Part shown: piece after piece, positions 1 to 11,949 of the stretch
Layout of the letters: every line of letters starts with the position of its first letter
Numbering within the stretch: position 1 is the stretch's first letter
Assembly (NCBI GenBank): GCA_949130495.1
Contig: OX422213.1
Location: 57,448,678 to 57,512,677 of the forward strand
DNA length: 64,000 bases
Reading direction: 5' to 3'
Origin: Sambucus nigra
Lineage: Eukaryota; Streptophyta; Magnoliopsida; Dipsacales; Adoxaceae
Made by a program: the position numbers and the translations under genes
Notes under the pieces: model-generated
Seen by the model: only the letters and a program-made list of their open reading frames with translations
Databases searched by the model: none
Told to the model about the DNA's origin: nothing

Positions 1-1729
1 CATAATCATAAGTTTCTATTTGAATTTCATATCTTAGTCTTCCCCACATCGATCAGAGTAAAACTATCACAGTGCTCATATATTGCACATCAACTTAGCC
101 CTCTAATCACTCATTTATGTGATTCTCGGCTAAACCTTTCAATCCAGCACCCAACCATAAAAAAGAAAAGTAAGGAAAATAAATATTGCATATCTCCACT
201 CCCAACGTCATTAAGGTTCATGCGCGGAGTGTCTCGCAAAGGGAAATCCAAACAAGGAACCCCTTCGACACAATCCCCTTAACTTGTTGGTGGTGGAGAT
301 AAGTCAACAACAAAAACAAACAAAGAATACAAGAAATCAAGAAATCAAATAAAACAAACAAAATAAGAAACGAAAACTACCTACATACCGTAAACCACCT
401 CTATAAAGTCTCAATCCTATATCTAGGTGAGATATTCATAGAACAACTAGTCCTCTCTAGAACTAGAGATATGATAGCCTCACAATTTATTTGCTTGCTA
501 TCGAACCAACCCAACCAAGAACATCTCCACTCGCATACTACATATAATACGAGTAGCACATACTACAAATGCGTCTCTAAAATAACCCCACTCGCTTAAT
601 AACGAGCGAAGAAAAGAAAAAAAAATAGAACTTCCCTACCATGGAAGCCATAAAGGTACTCTATATAATAACACAATTACCACCACAAGCTCAATATACC
701 CACCCGAATCTAGGGTTAATACAATACTACTCCACCTCTAGCTTCTCTGGCGATTACTCGCGTAGTTCCCTTAACTTTTTTAGCAAAGAGAACATTCTAC
801 TAGACTCTCTTGCCATAGCTCAATGAGTCTTCCCCAGGTGGATGTCCACCGATGGGGTCTCACGAACACTACTTCTCTAAAAGTGTTAGCAAAACATACT
901 TGTGAGCCTATCGTTTCCATTGAAAGACTCTCTCTCCCTTGACCCAACCTTATTTTGGTGCACAACTTCCTTAACCGTCACACCCTTTATTCACGGTCGG
1001 CCTCCGACCGAACCTCACGTGAATATTTGAGAATCTATTTTCTCATCATTCCTGATATCTCAGAGAAACTCGCTGTTGAAAATATCTAACGGATTTATCT
1101 ATTGGCGTAACCTCCCGTTCCACCAAAATAAGGCGGCTACCATATCCGCCATTTCAATCTTACTCCAACGGGTGAAAGGTTTTCCTCCAATCTTTACACC
1201 TGGCCACTTCTATACCCTTCTCTAGGCGAAAACTCTGAGGCCTTATATTCTCACCGAATGAGATTACACTTCCTCTATCCAATCGAACTTCAACATATGG
1301 TCCTCATCAAGTACCCCTCATCTCCAACTTAATGTCTCTTGGAATCCCAAGCTTAGCACCACTCTCAACTGGCAGCGGTACTTGGAGAACTCTATCTACT
1401 GTGATCAGTAGTCATGGTATCAATATTTTAAAATAATGCTATGGAGGGAGCGACCTCTAAAGAGGCCCTCATCCCCGACTACCACTTACAACTCTTAGTA
1501 ATCCCACCGGATGACGCCTTCATAATGGCATCCCTGACGCCCTACATCTGACGACTTACGAGTCTCACACGAACGCGCAAAATATTTTTGGGGTTCTCAT
1601 ATCTTAGCAGGAGAACGAAATCTCATAAGAGAAATCAATGATCTTAATCTTAGGGCTCTATATCAAATCAGAAGTAATGCCGAAAGAAAAATACGTCCGC
1701 ACAGATTCCTAAGGACTCTAGAACCTGAT
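1..1729 (-). mobile_element. Interior of pol-less gypsy element A, degenerate
   Basis: Read on the minus strand this begins at a primer-binding site (1730-1741) next to the LTR at 1744-5039 and runs off the left edge. The first ~120 bases downstream of the PBS match the post-PBS leader of gypsy element B (32160-32350), including the phrases TTCTAGAGTCCTTAGGA and GATATAGAGCCCTA. No frame longer than about 60 codons survives, so gag is only inferred from position. Bases 181-300 match, in reverse, the non-coding 3' region of elements B (34170-34310) and G3 (47690-47830). That match lies close to where the other LTR should start, so the interior is only about 2 kb and has no room for pol. I see no recognisable protein domain here. 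Confidence 0.6.
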
Positions 1730-1741
1730 GCTTTGATACCA
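1730..1741 (-). other. Primer-binding site (tRNA-iMet type), element A
   Basis: On the minus strand it reads TGGTATCAAAGC, two bases inside the LTR end. Plant LTR retrotransposons primed by initiator tRNA-Met usually have TGGTATCAGAGC; there is one mismatch (G to A). It fixes the orientation (minus) and the inner end of the LTR. Confidence 0.75.
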
Positions 1742-2424
1742 TCTGTGACAACTCGCCTATAAAAATAATAGGTGACCATCCCAATACCCTAATAATCACA
1801 GGAATCATAGATGGACCATTCTCAGCATCAGTGTCAATTAAAATAATAGTACAAGATAACCACCAATCATTTTAGGAAACGGACTATCAAATTTAAAATT
1901 TTGAAAATAAGAGAAAAACACTTAGACAATCCCATTTGCAAAAATGGTGGATATAAAAAATCAACGAATAAAGAGTAACAATATATAAATAATAACCGAA
2001 TAAGATGTCGGTGAACATACCAATACAAATAATTACACCGAGTATTACATATTAAATATTACATTTGTGCAATTATTTGGGCCACACGCCCAAATAAATA
2101 AACTGAACATGACTAGAGTACAATGGAAAGAAGAGTCTAATATAAATAACCTACAACATCCGCAATATGCCGTAGCTCCATGACAATCGTAATGGAAATG
2201 TAAATATGGGTGTCCGTGTGGTAGAGCACCTGTAATGCAGGGAGTATATGCAGAAACAAGGAAATATAGATGGGTCAGGGTCCAGTTTGATGTGATTCCC
2301 ATGTGACTAAAATTCATGACAGTTAAGTGCGTAAATCTCTCGTAGTTAACATAATATTTCTCGCCTCTCATTCTAAAAGAACAACCTAGCGCAATATCAT
2401 GAGATGCTCTAGTTAACCCAAGTA

Positions 2425-2760
2425 CTAAAGGCTAACTTCTCCCCAGTCTCAACATTATGCCCTATGTGCGTGGGGTGTCTCGCAAAGCTAAATCCAAATA
2501 AGGAACCCCCCTATACACTACTACTTAGGCAAGGTTGATCATCGAGATCCATTAGACCTAAGTACAATATTGATGTATATTATCATCTAATTTAATTTCC
2601 CTAAAAATAGTACTGAGGGTTAGACTTCTCCCCATTCTCGACAATATGCCCTATTCGTGCGTGGGGTGTCTCACAAAGCAAAATCCAAACAAGGAACCCC
2701 CGGATAGACTACTACTTAGGCAAGGTTGATCTTCGAGAGCCATTAGACCCTCAACACGTA
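2425..2760 (-). repeat. Two copies of a ~100-bp module inside LTR A
   Basis: Copies at about 2425-2560 and 2623-2755 share CTTCTCCCC, GTGGGGTGTCTC, AAGGAACCCCC and ACTACTACTTAGGCAAGG. The same module occurs, in the same orientation relative to the element, in the interior of A (181-300) and of B and G3 (34170-34310 and 47690-47830, plus strand). It is therefore both LTR and interior material. Period within the LTR is about 195 bp. Confidence 0.75.
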
Positions 2761-3974
2761 ATCAATATATACATACAAATATAATTATGTACACATAACC
2801 AATTTTATTCACCCTCTTAAGGCACAATTCCTATTTCTTCTTAAGGAATATGTATAAATGGTACAACATTTTATCAAATTTTACCAATTCAATCTCATTA
2901 CAAACTTTCTTTATCAATTTTATTTCCTTTCTTCCATCTAGGAAAATACATTTTTAAATCAAGTTTTATTATCGTAAAAATGCTTTATCCTTTTTCATCA
3001 AATCCCACTTCCCTTCAATTATCCAGGAACTGTAATCAAAAGTCATTTTTATTATTATAAAAATAATTTTACATACCATATGCGTCCATCTCCCTTCTTC
3101 CATCCGGGAAATGTATCTGAAGCCAAACCCTATATCCCATTTCCCTTCTTCGATCCGGGAAATGTAATTAAATCCAATATATTATCATGGATTGCTTTAA
3201 ATTTATCTAAGACCATCCCTACGAGTTTCCCCACTGGATGCTCCACTAAATGGCTATCATCCTCCAGGGCCCATCAAAAAAGACAACCTGGGAACCTAAC
3301 AAACATCGGGAAGCGGCCATATGCTTTCTGCAAAGTCAAGACCACACCCAGAATCTCCTCACCAACGCAGTATAATAAATGCCCTTATGGCTTACGGCTA
3401 TATCCATCCTGCATTCATTAGCCAGGGGGCATCACCATACGAACGCAACTTCCCTTATGATAGAGATTTTGCTAGGTGTGTAATCATAAATTAACATTTA
3501 TGAAAAACATTACTTTTTCCTTTTGAAAACGTTCACTTTTACTTTTTCAAAATCATTTGGACTTAGCCATTTAGTATCAAGTTTTAGAATATGCAATTCA
3601 TTCTCATTAAGTCATATTTTATTGATGACCTAAGACCCGAAGTGCCATTATCCTCAACTAGTCCCTCAAAGTTTATGTAATTTCATAAACCATCAAAGTG
3701 AGTCTTCACCAAATATAGACTCCCGAAAGTCTCCACAATAACATCCAATCTCCGATTTATCTTTAGGTTAACTTCCTATATTATTTGGACATTAACCTAT
3801 ACAAACTAGCCCTCGGGGTAAGACCAATTATCCCATATTATCCTAGGACATTAGTCTAACCAAAACAACCATCTAGGACTCACCATTATTTCCAAAAGGA
3901 AGGTCCCTAAACCTTGGACCTAAAAAAAAGGGCTAAAAATCAAACTAGGAAAAACTCACATAAACAGGGTAACC

Positions 3975-4138
3975 GAATCGATTCGCCCCTTGGGCTAAAA
4001 GCTGAATCGATTCGGTGAGAAAAAACTAACACTCTGTAATAGCCGAATCGATTCAGTCTTAACCCGAATCGATTCTGTCTCCTGGAACTATAACCTACCC
4101 CTTAACCGAATCGATTCGCCTGGGAGCCGAATCGATTC
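3975..4138. repeat. Palindrome array, six GAATCGATTC
   Basis: Six exact copies of the 10-bp palindrome GAATCGATTC start at 3975, 4004, 4045, 4066, 4108 and 4129. Start-to-start distances are 29, 41, 21, 42 and 21 bp, so the copies form three pairs. Flanks often extend it towards CCGAATCGATTCGG. The array lies about 900-1065 bp from the start of LTR A. By chance one copy would be expected in roughly a million bases. Confidence 0.95.
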
Positions 4139-5039
4139 AGCCCTAGGAATTTGCCCAGTTTGGGCTACGGGTTGTATGAACCCTAAAATCCCAAAACCCC
4201 AATTCTTTGATTTGAACTAACATCAACAACAACAAATTATCCCAAATTTTTTCTACACAATTAATAACTACTATATATTCCTCAAATCAAGTTAAAACTA
4301 AGATTTAAGGGTTAAATCCTCAAAATCAACAAAGAACCCATTTAGGGTTTATATCTCCAAAACTTAACTACACATGCAATTTATCACATTAAATCAACAT
4401 CTAGTAATTAAGATAATTGCGTCGAGGTTGTAGTTTCGAATCCTCCTCCGGTAGCAACAAAATTCGGCCTCAAATCTCCATTTCTCTCTTTCTTTTCTCC
4501 ATTTCTCCCAAGCTCTCTCTCTTCTCTCTCTCTTGGCTTCTCACGTAAGATTGAGAAAATAAAAGGGGTGGGAGACTTAACCGCGTCTTAAAACATAAAT
4601 GCCCCTCTTATAAGTGTTAATACACCACTAAAATGACTCGTAACCACTTAATTGAGTCATAACCCACAAAAAGTGCCCAAATCTCAAAAATACAACTTGG
4701 CACTTATTTCGACTATCTCGACTATTCTAAAAACAACCGCGCCCCCCTATTTTGGCATTCGGGAAAATGTGAACAAATTTTATGCTCCAATTTCATTTTA
4801 TTTCATTAATTTTACCCAACTTAAAGTATAGGTCATAACCGTCGTTTTACATATAACGACGTAGTATATCATAATATAATGCTATTTACCTTTTTATAAT
4901 GATAAATAGACAAAACATAGTAAATATTATCTCTAAATATCACAGGAAATAATATTTACTCCAACTTCCCCTATTTTATAAAATTAGCCCATCGGGAAAA
5001 ATAATATAACTTAGCCGCTCAAAAAACTGGGTTGTTACA

Positions 5040-5513
5040 TTATGTAAACCATAATAATACTTCCACCAAGCTCGGTTAAGAATGATAAAAGAAAATGCGG
5101 AAGTAGTTATCATGTGTCCATGATAATACTTTTTACCAAAGAAGAGTTATGAACAATCATAATAAAATAGTGGATGCATGTTCATTTAAGTAGGAATCGG
5201 GGCAACACTCGTAGTATATCATTCATTTGAAGAGAATGATAATGAGACCTTTGGAATAGCCTATGAGATCAAAGGCTTAAAATGAGATTTAAGATATGAG
5301 ATATGAAATTGATGTATATCATGTAACTGAGATATGAAATATAAGATTGCATTATATCATAAAATACGAGATATGAGGTAAAAGTACATCATCCAGATGA
5401 AATGAGATATGAGATTATTACCCACGATTCACAGGTTGATCGAAAATATCAAAACCGATTAAGGGTGTTTCATACATACAGTCGATATATTTCGAAAATA
5501 TATCAACTATATG
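5040..5513. other. Unassigned AT-rich DNA with GAGATATGA repeats
   Basis: No gene is visible. Between 5281 and 5430 a loose short repeat built on GAGATATGA appears about five times (for example GATATGAGATATGAAA), spaced 25-45 bp. It abuts the outer end of LTR A at 5039, so it is the DNA that element A inserted into, or part of an older element. Confidence 0.5.
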
Positions 5514-6105
5514 TACAAGGGGGAAAATGTGGGAGGGGCTTAATGATAAGCCTCTCATTTAATTATTAAAAGAGGTTAGAGATGATTAATATTGATAAAA
5601 GTCCATGTGTTTATGCGACTAAAATATAATTATGTGCGTCGAACATATCAAGCGTATTTGTGTATTATTTACGTATTAACTAGACAATATTCTAGTATTG
5701 AGAGTTTTGACTTATGTTATGGGACACATGCCACTTAAAATAGGACATGTATCACCATGGGTTATTTGACATGTGGCGACCCACTTATGTTGGTTTTAGC
5801 TATAAATATGCCTCACCCCCATGCATTTGAGAGAGATCTTCTGGGAGAGAAGAGTGATTTTATCTTATGAGTTTTTAGAGAGACTTTTAGAAAAGAGCTT
5901 TGAGATGAGTTCTTTGAGAAGTGTTTCAACACCTCTCATCTCTCCAAAAAATCACCACAATGAGTTTTTCGGTGAATAGTACGAACCCACGAACTATGCT
6001 AATTTTGATTCTGAGTATAACGAATACGTAGGCGCAACCAAAGTTGCTTAAGTCAAACACGTACAAAAATTGGGTTTTTCCCCATATTAAGCTCCCCTCT
6101 TACAA
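5514..6105 (+). repeat. Possible LTR fragment with polypurine tract and TATA box
   Basis: A purine tract ACAAGGGGGAAAA (5514-5527) is followed by TGTGGGAGGGG at 5528, the typical look of a PPT and LTR start. An inverted repeat follows (AGGGGCTTA...TAAGCCTCT). A TATA box, GCTATAAATATG, sits at 5799-5810 with a GA-rich stretch after it (5828-5920), as in a U3/R junction. No matching second copy is in the window, and the right end is lost where copia C1 coding sequence begins near 6106. It does not resemble the C1/C3 LTR, so it belongs to another element. Confidence 0.4.
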
Positions 6106-9030
6106 ACTCCACTTGGGTGTCTAAGAAAGACGACATAGACCTTTTTGTGCACGTTGCTCCCAAGGTTCAAAATAATTCCCAATGGTATTTTGATAGTGGG
6201 TGCTCTAGTCACATGACCGATGACACATCATTTTTTACTAACCTTGAGGATCGCAAGGAAGGAAAAGTCACCTTTGTAGATAGGAGTAGGTGTAGGATTT
6301 TAGGATGTGGTTGTGTTGAGATACTCAGATTTACTAAACTAGACAATGCGTTGTACGTAAAAGGGTTTAAAGCAAACTTAATTAACATTAGCCAACTGTG
6401 TGACACAAACTTTGGGATAAAGTTCGACCAGTTAGAATGTAACGTATACGATCAATCTAATGAACTTTTACTTCAAGTAGTGAGGATCACAGATAACTGC
6501 TATGGGATCGTTCCAAAGTCCTCCTTTGTATGCAACAGTGCCACAGTCTTCTCTATTGATCTTTGGCATGAACTATTAGGTCATCTGAACTTTAGTGATC
6601 TTGAGATATTAGTGAAAAAGGACCCAGTTCATGGCTTAGAACCACTTGATACACCAACTTCCTCGGTATGTGGACCTTACCAATAAGGAAAATAAATTCA
6701 AAGTCTCCATCGAAAGTTGAATACCCTCCACATGTGTTTTTGAGTTTATTATCATGGATGTTATGGGTCCTACTTTATCGGAGAGTCTATATGGTAAGAG
6801 ATACATTCTCGTGATGGTCGATGACTTTTCTTGATACTCTATCATGGGATTTCGTAGGGAAAAGTTTGTTGCGGTTAAGTTCCTAACTTCTAAGTGTCGT
6901 GCCCTATAAAACCAAAATGATTTCACTATTAATTAGATGCATAGTGTTAATGGAACTTAATTTAAAAAAGATAGCATGGATAACAATTGTGATGGATTGG
7001 GCATCAAATTGGAGTTTTTGGCATTTTTACTCCTTACTAAAATAGGGTAGTTAAGAGGAAGAACCAAACGATACAAGAAATGGATTGATCAATGCTTCTT
7101 GGGAGATACGTGCCTAGACATTTTTGGGTAGAGGCGGTTAGTATTCCATGCCATATGGTGAATAGGTTATATCATTGTACTCACACGCTACACACACCAT
7201 ATGAGTTATGGATAGGAATGAATCCTAAACTATCGTATTTTTGTGTCTGTAGGAGTAATTTCTATATCTTAAGAGATAGAGAGTATTTAGGAATGATCGA
7301 ATCCCAAAGTGACGAGGGGATATTTTTAGGTTATTCATTGACGAGTAAGGCTAATCGGTGTTTAACCTTACAAGCTCTAAGGTTATGGAGTCAATAAATT
7401 TCACTATTAGAGACGACGATCCGTTGAAGTCTATCGCTCCTAACCCCCAGAGTGAGGATGATACACCCCCTCGTGATGATCCCATCCTTCCTCGTAGTAC
7501 TATCCTTGGTGATCCTACACTATGTGTGAAGAATCATAATCAAATTGAGAATATGGTTAGCTATCTTTGCTACACCTCCTTAGTCAAGGCTAAGAAAGTG
7601 AAAAAAGAAATCAAGGATGAGAATTGGATATCCGCTATGCAAGATGAGTTACGTCATTTTCATAATAATAGTGTCTGGAGTTAGTCCGCCAACCTAGGAA
7701 TAAAAATATGAGAGGTACAAGGTGGATTTAGAAGAATAACATGGATGAGAATGGTATCATAGTTCGCATTAAGTGTAGGTTAGTCGATTAAGGCTACACA
7801 TAGATTTGGGGGTAGATTTTGATGAGTCATTCCCTCTTTTTGTAAGGATTAAGTCCATCCACTTACTACTCAATAAATCCATGTCATATGTGCTTCAAGT
7901 TATATCATATGGATATCCAGAGTGCCTTCCTTAACAATACTCTAGAGGAGTAAGTTAATGTGGAACAACTAAAGGGGTTTGAAGACCGTAAGCACCAAGG
8001 AAACATCTTTTATTTTAAGAAGGCCATTTATGGTTTGCATTAAGCACCCCAGGCTTGGTCTGTGGGGATCACTTTATATCTCTTAGCTCGTGTCCTCAAG
8101 AGAGGGGGGTGGATAAGAAGTTATCTCTGAGTAGAGAGAGTGGTGTTATATTTGTTTCCCAAGCCTATATGGATGATATAATATTTGGATCCACGTGCTC
8201 CCAATGTGCTCAAACTTTTGAGGAAGAGATGATGAGCGAGTTTAAGATGAGCATGGTTGGTGAACTTACATTCTTCTTAGTTCTTCAGTTGAATCAGTTG
8301 GAGGATGGGATATTCTTATCTCATTCCAAATATGCTAGGGACCTACTGAAGAATTTTTTTGACCCCACTTAGCACTCACACACCCATACCAGTCGACTAA
8401 GATTACAAAAGACACTCTAGGTAAGGGCGTAGAGAAAACCATTCATAGTAGAATGATTGATTGTCTTCTCTACTTAACCACTAGTTGTCTTGACCTTGCC
8501 TTTAACATTTAAGTCTGTGAGCGATACGAGGCATCCACAAAAGAGACATATCATCAAACACACGAGTGTCACTCTTTCTTATGCTATTTGGCATTCCTTT
8601 GATACCAGTGATCTTTTCTCCACCTATTTGGATGACGATTTGGCCGGGGATGTTGATGGTTATAGGAGCAACTCGGGTAGGTGTTTTTTACTTTGGGAGT
8701 GTTCTTGCCTTTTAGTTGAGCAAAAAGAAAAACCCCATACTATTGTCCACATTAAAGGCTGAGTATATTGCTGCGAGAGTTATTTAATGCAACACTTATG
8801 TAAGAAGGAAATGTTGGAAGATCATTGGATTTCACAAGTAATTAAGCCTATTTTTTGTGATAAAACGAGTGAGATCCATATATCGCGTAATCCGATCTAA
8901 CATTCTTGCACATAACACATTAGGATACTTGAGCATTTTATAGGTGATCTCATAGATAAGAATATCATATACTTGAGATTTATGAGCACCAAATGTCAAT
9001 TAGCGGAGATGCACTTAGATTTGAGTATCT
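6106..9030 (+). pseudogene. Ty1/copia gag-pol remnant (C1), 5' truncated
   Basis: Polyprotein remnant from aspartic protease to RNase H, split by many stops and frameshifts. The protease motif WYFDSGCSSHMT is at about 6184-6219 and the pre-integrase motif LWHELLGHLNF near 6561. Integrase core is wrecked between 6686 and 7090; its C-terminal part is at 7092-7390 and the acidic hinge at 7380-7684. Reverse transcriptase keeps YMDD (8166-8177) followed by IIFGSTCSQ. RNase H fragments run 8490-8990. The copia order PR-IN-RT-RH is intact. It is closely related to C3 (for example FGSTCSQ and the linker region). gag and the 5' LTR are missing; the sequence starts abruptly near 6106, so the element was truncated before or during the insertion of its neighbour. 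Inactive. Confidence 0.9.
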
Positions 9031-10666
9031 TAGGAAGTTTTTGGGTATTTTCTCCATTGATTGAGTTCCGATACTTTATCTAGTATAGGATGCATGCTGT
9101 GTTCATATCTTATATTCATATTTCTAGATTGTATTATCATTGTATTGATATGTTTTTCTTTTTGTTCTATTTTAAAAATTCCAAAAAGAGTTTTGTTTTT
9201 ATGAAATTTCTGGAAAAATTCCAAAAATATTTTCAGTTTTTAAGAAAAAGTTTGAGAAATTGAAAAAGGTTTTATTTTTGATAAAATTTTGAAAAATATT
9301 TTTGTATTTTTGATTTTTCACCATATATGGATGAACATTCAAGATATTCGGATCACTCCTACATTCCATCAATTCACATGCCTTTTTCATAGTGCTTTGA
9401 GACATGAATTTGTTTCGATAGTGTACTTAATAATTTGTGGATATGATTACATTGCTCAATGATGAATACTTTCTACATGTTATACTCTTTGTCACCTTTA
9501 TTGCACACATGCACGAATGTTATGAACATTGCGCTTACTTGTCATGTGTCGAATAAGATGTTCTCATCTCAATTCTACTTAATAGAAAATCAATTGTAAA
9601 ACAAGATAAGTTGTGCACGTAAGAACTATTGCCCCAATTTCATTTGTCGAAAAATATTGTTATATGTTATGCAATGAAAAGGGGTTAGGAGCGATTAAAA
9701 TAGTCGTTGTGATAAAATCTTCCTTCTTCAAAAAGAGCCTAAAAAGATTAGTGGCACACGAAAGCAAAAGTGCCAAGAACAGTTAGTTTATATTAATTAA
9801 TGTTTCACTACATATGAGCATCATGATTCCTTCAAAATATTTGAGAGTGAATTCTTATATGTGATAGATTTTGAGGGAATTATAAAGTAAAAGATCAACG
9901 GGTTTGCACAACAGACTTTCTTGAAAAATATTAAAAAGGTTGGTGTTATTGTTTTGAGAATCATTAAAATTCATGGCACATTGCATAAATCGACTCAATT
10001 CCAATTGAGTTCAACATTTTTATACCTAAGGTAAGAATTGAGTTCTTTATTTAAAAGTATCTCATGACTTTGTGCACCTATGTTATGAATGTTTATGTTG
10101 ATTTTCCAATGGAAAATGATAACACATTTACATTTCGTTTTCCCGATTAAGATATTTTAGTGTTATTCCATGATGGTTATGTGTTTTTGTACCTATATGT
10201 ATTTTTTACCTGAAAATTTTGGAAAACTACAAAAATAGTAGGTGGACAACATATGACTTTTAAGATAATCATTACACATGCTTTATTGATTATCTTTGTG
10301 ATGATATATTGCTTCTTCTAGTGATCTTTTTATTCATGATTAGTTTTTACTCCTATATCTATTATGGATAAAAAGGGGGAGAGAACAAATTGAGGGGGAG
10401 TTTTATTTTTCGTTAAAACTCGAATGCATCACGGTATTTCTTGTTTTATATATATAGGTCCCTTGTTCTTCGGTGAGAATCTCATGGACTACACAATATG
10501 AAGAAAAATCTAGACAAGGAAAGAAAAAGTTCAGTTGACAACAAATTTTCGTATGTCGTTCCGTTTTTAGGGTAGGGAGGACGTTAGAATTCATTGTCTT
10601 ATCGGGTTTTGTTGTAATTTGGTTTTCGATTTTGTTTTGTACTCGAAGAGCCAAAGGCAGAGATTT
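9031..10666 (+). other. Non-coding 3' region of copia C1 with two purine tracts
   Basis: Between the end of RNase H and the 3' LTR there is about 1.6 kb without a reading frame. It includes AT-rich stretches of AAAAATTCC type (9170-9320) shared with the same part of C3 (25030-25130, reversed). At 10368-10400 lie two purine runs, AAAAAGGGGGAGAG and GAGGGGGAG, about 10 bp apart. C3 has the same double tract at 24001-24031. The tract next to the LTR, GGCAGAGATT (about 10656-10665), is the probable true PPT. Confidence 0.6.
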
Positions 10667-11630
10667 GTAAGAGTAAGATTTTATAATTGCTCATAACTTA
10701 GTCTTTTTTATAGTTTTGTGTATCCCATTACAAACTGGCATCTCAAACTGAACTATATACCTCCAACTTCATTTGAAGATATGTTTTTGATCGAGCTCCA
10801 TTATTGGAACCATCGCCAACACTAAATGGAGGTATAAACTTGTGGTTTTCATGAATTTATATGAATTATAAACTATGATGTTTTATTTTAAAGTTAAGGC
10901 ATTTATAAAAGGAATTTAAAATAAAATGTTTTTTTGGTCACGTTCAAACGAGATAGAGTCTCATTCGAACGAGATATGCAGTCTCGTTACAACCAACATC
11001 AAACGACCTTCAAATGAGATATCTCTAACTTGAAAAAGATTAATCGTTAGAAGTCAAGTTCGAATGAGAATGGTCTTTCATTAGAACGCACCTAAATGTC
11101 GTTCAAATGAAAATACTTTTTTCACTGGAATGAGGTCTAATTTCGTTCGAATGACCCCCTACCTTAAGATTCATGATATTGTTATTAAAACCTATTTTGT
11201 TCAAAATTTCTCAAGAAATTTGGTAAAAATAATTTTCCCATATCAGTTCCAAAGTTTCCCATATTTTGTTTTCCTGGATCCCTTTTTGTTTTTCAAATCA
11301 TACATCCCTCTCTCGATGATTTATAAGTTTTTGAAACCCTAGTTTCGATACACTTTCATAAACTCTTGTAGAGTTCATCTCTACTGTTGACTTCTGGAAC
11401 TGAGGTTCTACTGATGAAGAAGATGAAGGTTGATCGATGTTTATACTTATTCATTATAAGTAGTTTGTAGGTTGACTCTGTATATCGATTACTCTATTAT
11501 AGTTGAATAAAGGTTTTGTCCTTTTATGGATTTTCCTTACTTTTTTGACTATTTGCCTGCTTGATTTGCTTTAATAAATTTGGATCACATCTTTGCATGC
11601 ACACTAAATTAATTCAAAGATAAAATTTGG
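10667..11630 (+). repeat. 3' LTR of copia C1
   Basis: Starts TGTAAGAGTAAGATTTTATAA, matching the C3 LTR start (TGTAAGAACATAATTTTATAA on the minus strand), directly after a purine-rich tract. Order: palindrome-like array (10941-11155), TATA-like TTATAAG (11321), then a region similar to the C3 LTR end (GGTTTTGTCC...GATTTTCC, around 11510-11600). The right end is not resolved, because no target duplication or PBS is present; about 1 kb is expected from C3. Its 5' partner is absent. Confidence 0.65.
10941..11155. repeat. Palindrome-like array, CGTTCGAACGAG family
   Basis: Degenerate copies of (T)CGTTCGAACGA: 10941-10952 (CGTTCAAACGAG), 10962-10973 (CATTCGAACGAG), then near 10997, 11058, 11100 and 11143. 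The first two are 21 bp apart centre to centre. The array ends about 165 bp upstream of the TATA-like site at 11321. It matches in place and word the arrays in both C3 LTRs. Confidence 0.8.
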
Positions 11631-11949
11631 TAAAATCGAATTTGTGTTTGTGGAACCTAGTATATGAATCAATCAGTAGAATCCCACATTTTGCGTCTCT
11701 ATACGTGTGGATATGGTGTTACTTATATCATTCGACAACACCTTATCACACTCAATATAGACACGATGCTGATACGGGTGCACAACAGAGTAAGTCCTTT
11801 CGAGAAAAGTTTATATTCCAATAATTGGACCAGTTGGTTGAGGGTTAACAAGTTTATATTTCAAATTTTTGAAGAGTTTCGTGATTTACCCAAGTGAGCG
11901 AACACTTATCATGGTTCGTTCAAATGGATAGGTTTATTATCGTACACAC
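11631..11949. other. No recognised feature
   Basis: Short overlapping frames here have no recognisable domain and look like chance frames. The stretch lies between the C1 LTR and a gypsy LTR-like region. I see nothing else in it. Confidence 0.5.

Larger units (their letters stand above)
1744..5039 (-). repeat. 5' LTR of gypsy element A, about 3.3 kb
   Basis: On the minus strand it starts TGTAACAACCC (5039) and ends TTGTCACA (1744), a TG...CA LTR next to a PBS. The 3.3-kb length suits Tekay/Del-like chromoviruses. Order from the LTR start: AT-rich U3, a GA-rich tract (4490-4550 reversed), a palindrome array (3975-4138), then two copies of a ~100-bp module (2425-2760). A second, partial LTR of this type lies in plus orientation at 57901-59045, which supports the 5' boundary. 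No coding capacity. The 5' end has no checkable target duplication because the partner LTR is outside the window. Confidence 0.7.

Noticed and set aside
1730..1741. TGGTATCA-type strings as tRNA gene pieces
   Set aside because: They occur only beside LTR ends (1730, 30441, 32160, 44168) and are primer-binding sites, not tRNA genes; no cloverleaf can be drawn.
2045..2371. 108-codon minus-strand frame
   Set aside because: Within LTR A; no similarity to any known family and not kept in related LTRs.
3080..3421. 113-codon plus-strand frame
   Set aside because: Lies inside LTR A, on the opposite strand to the element, with low-complexity composition and no domain.
3975..4138. Regular short repeats as a CRISPR array
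   Set aside because: Units are 10-14 bp palindromes with variable short spacers inside an LTR of a plant element; repeat and spacer lengths do not fit CRISPR and there are no cas genes.
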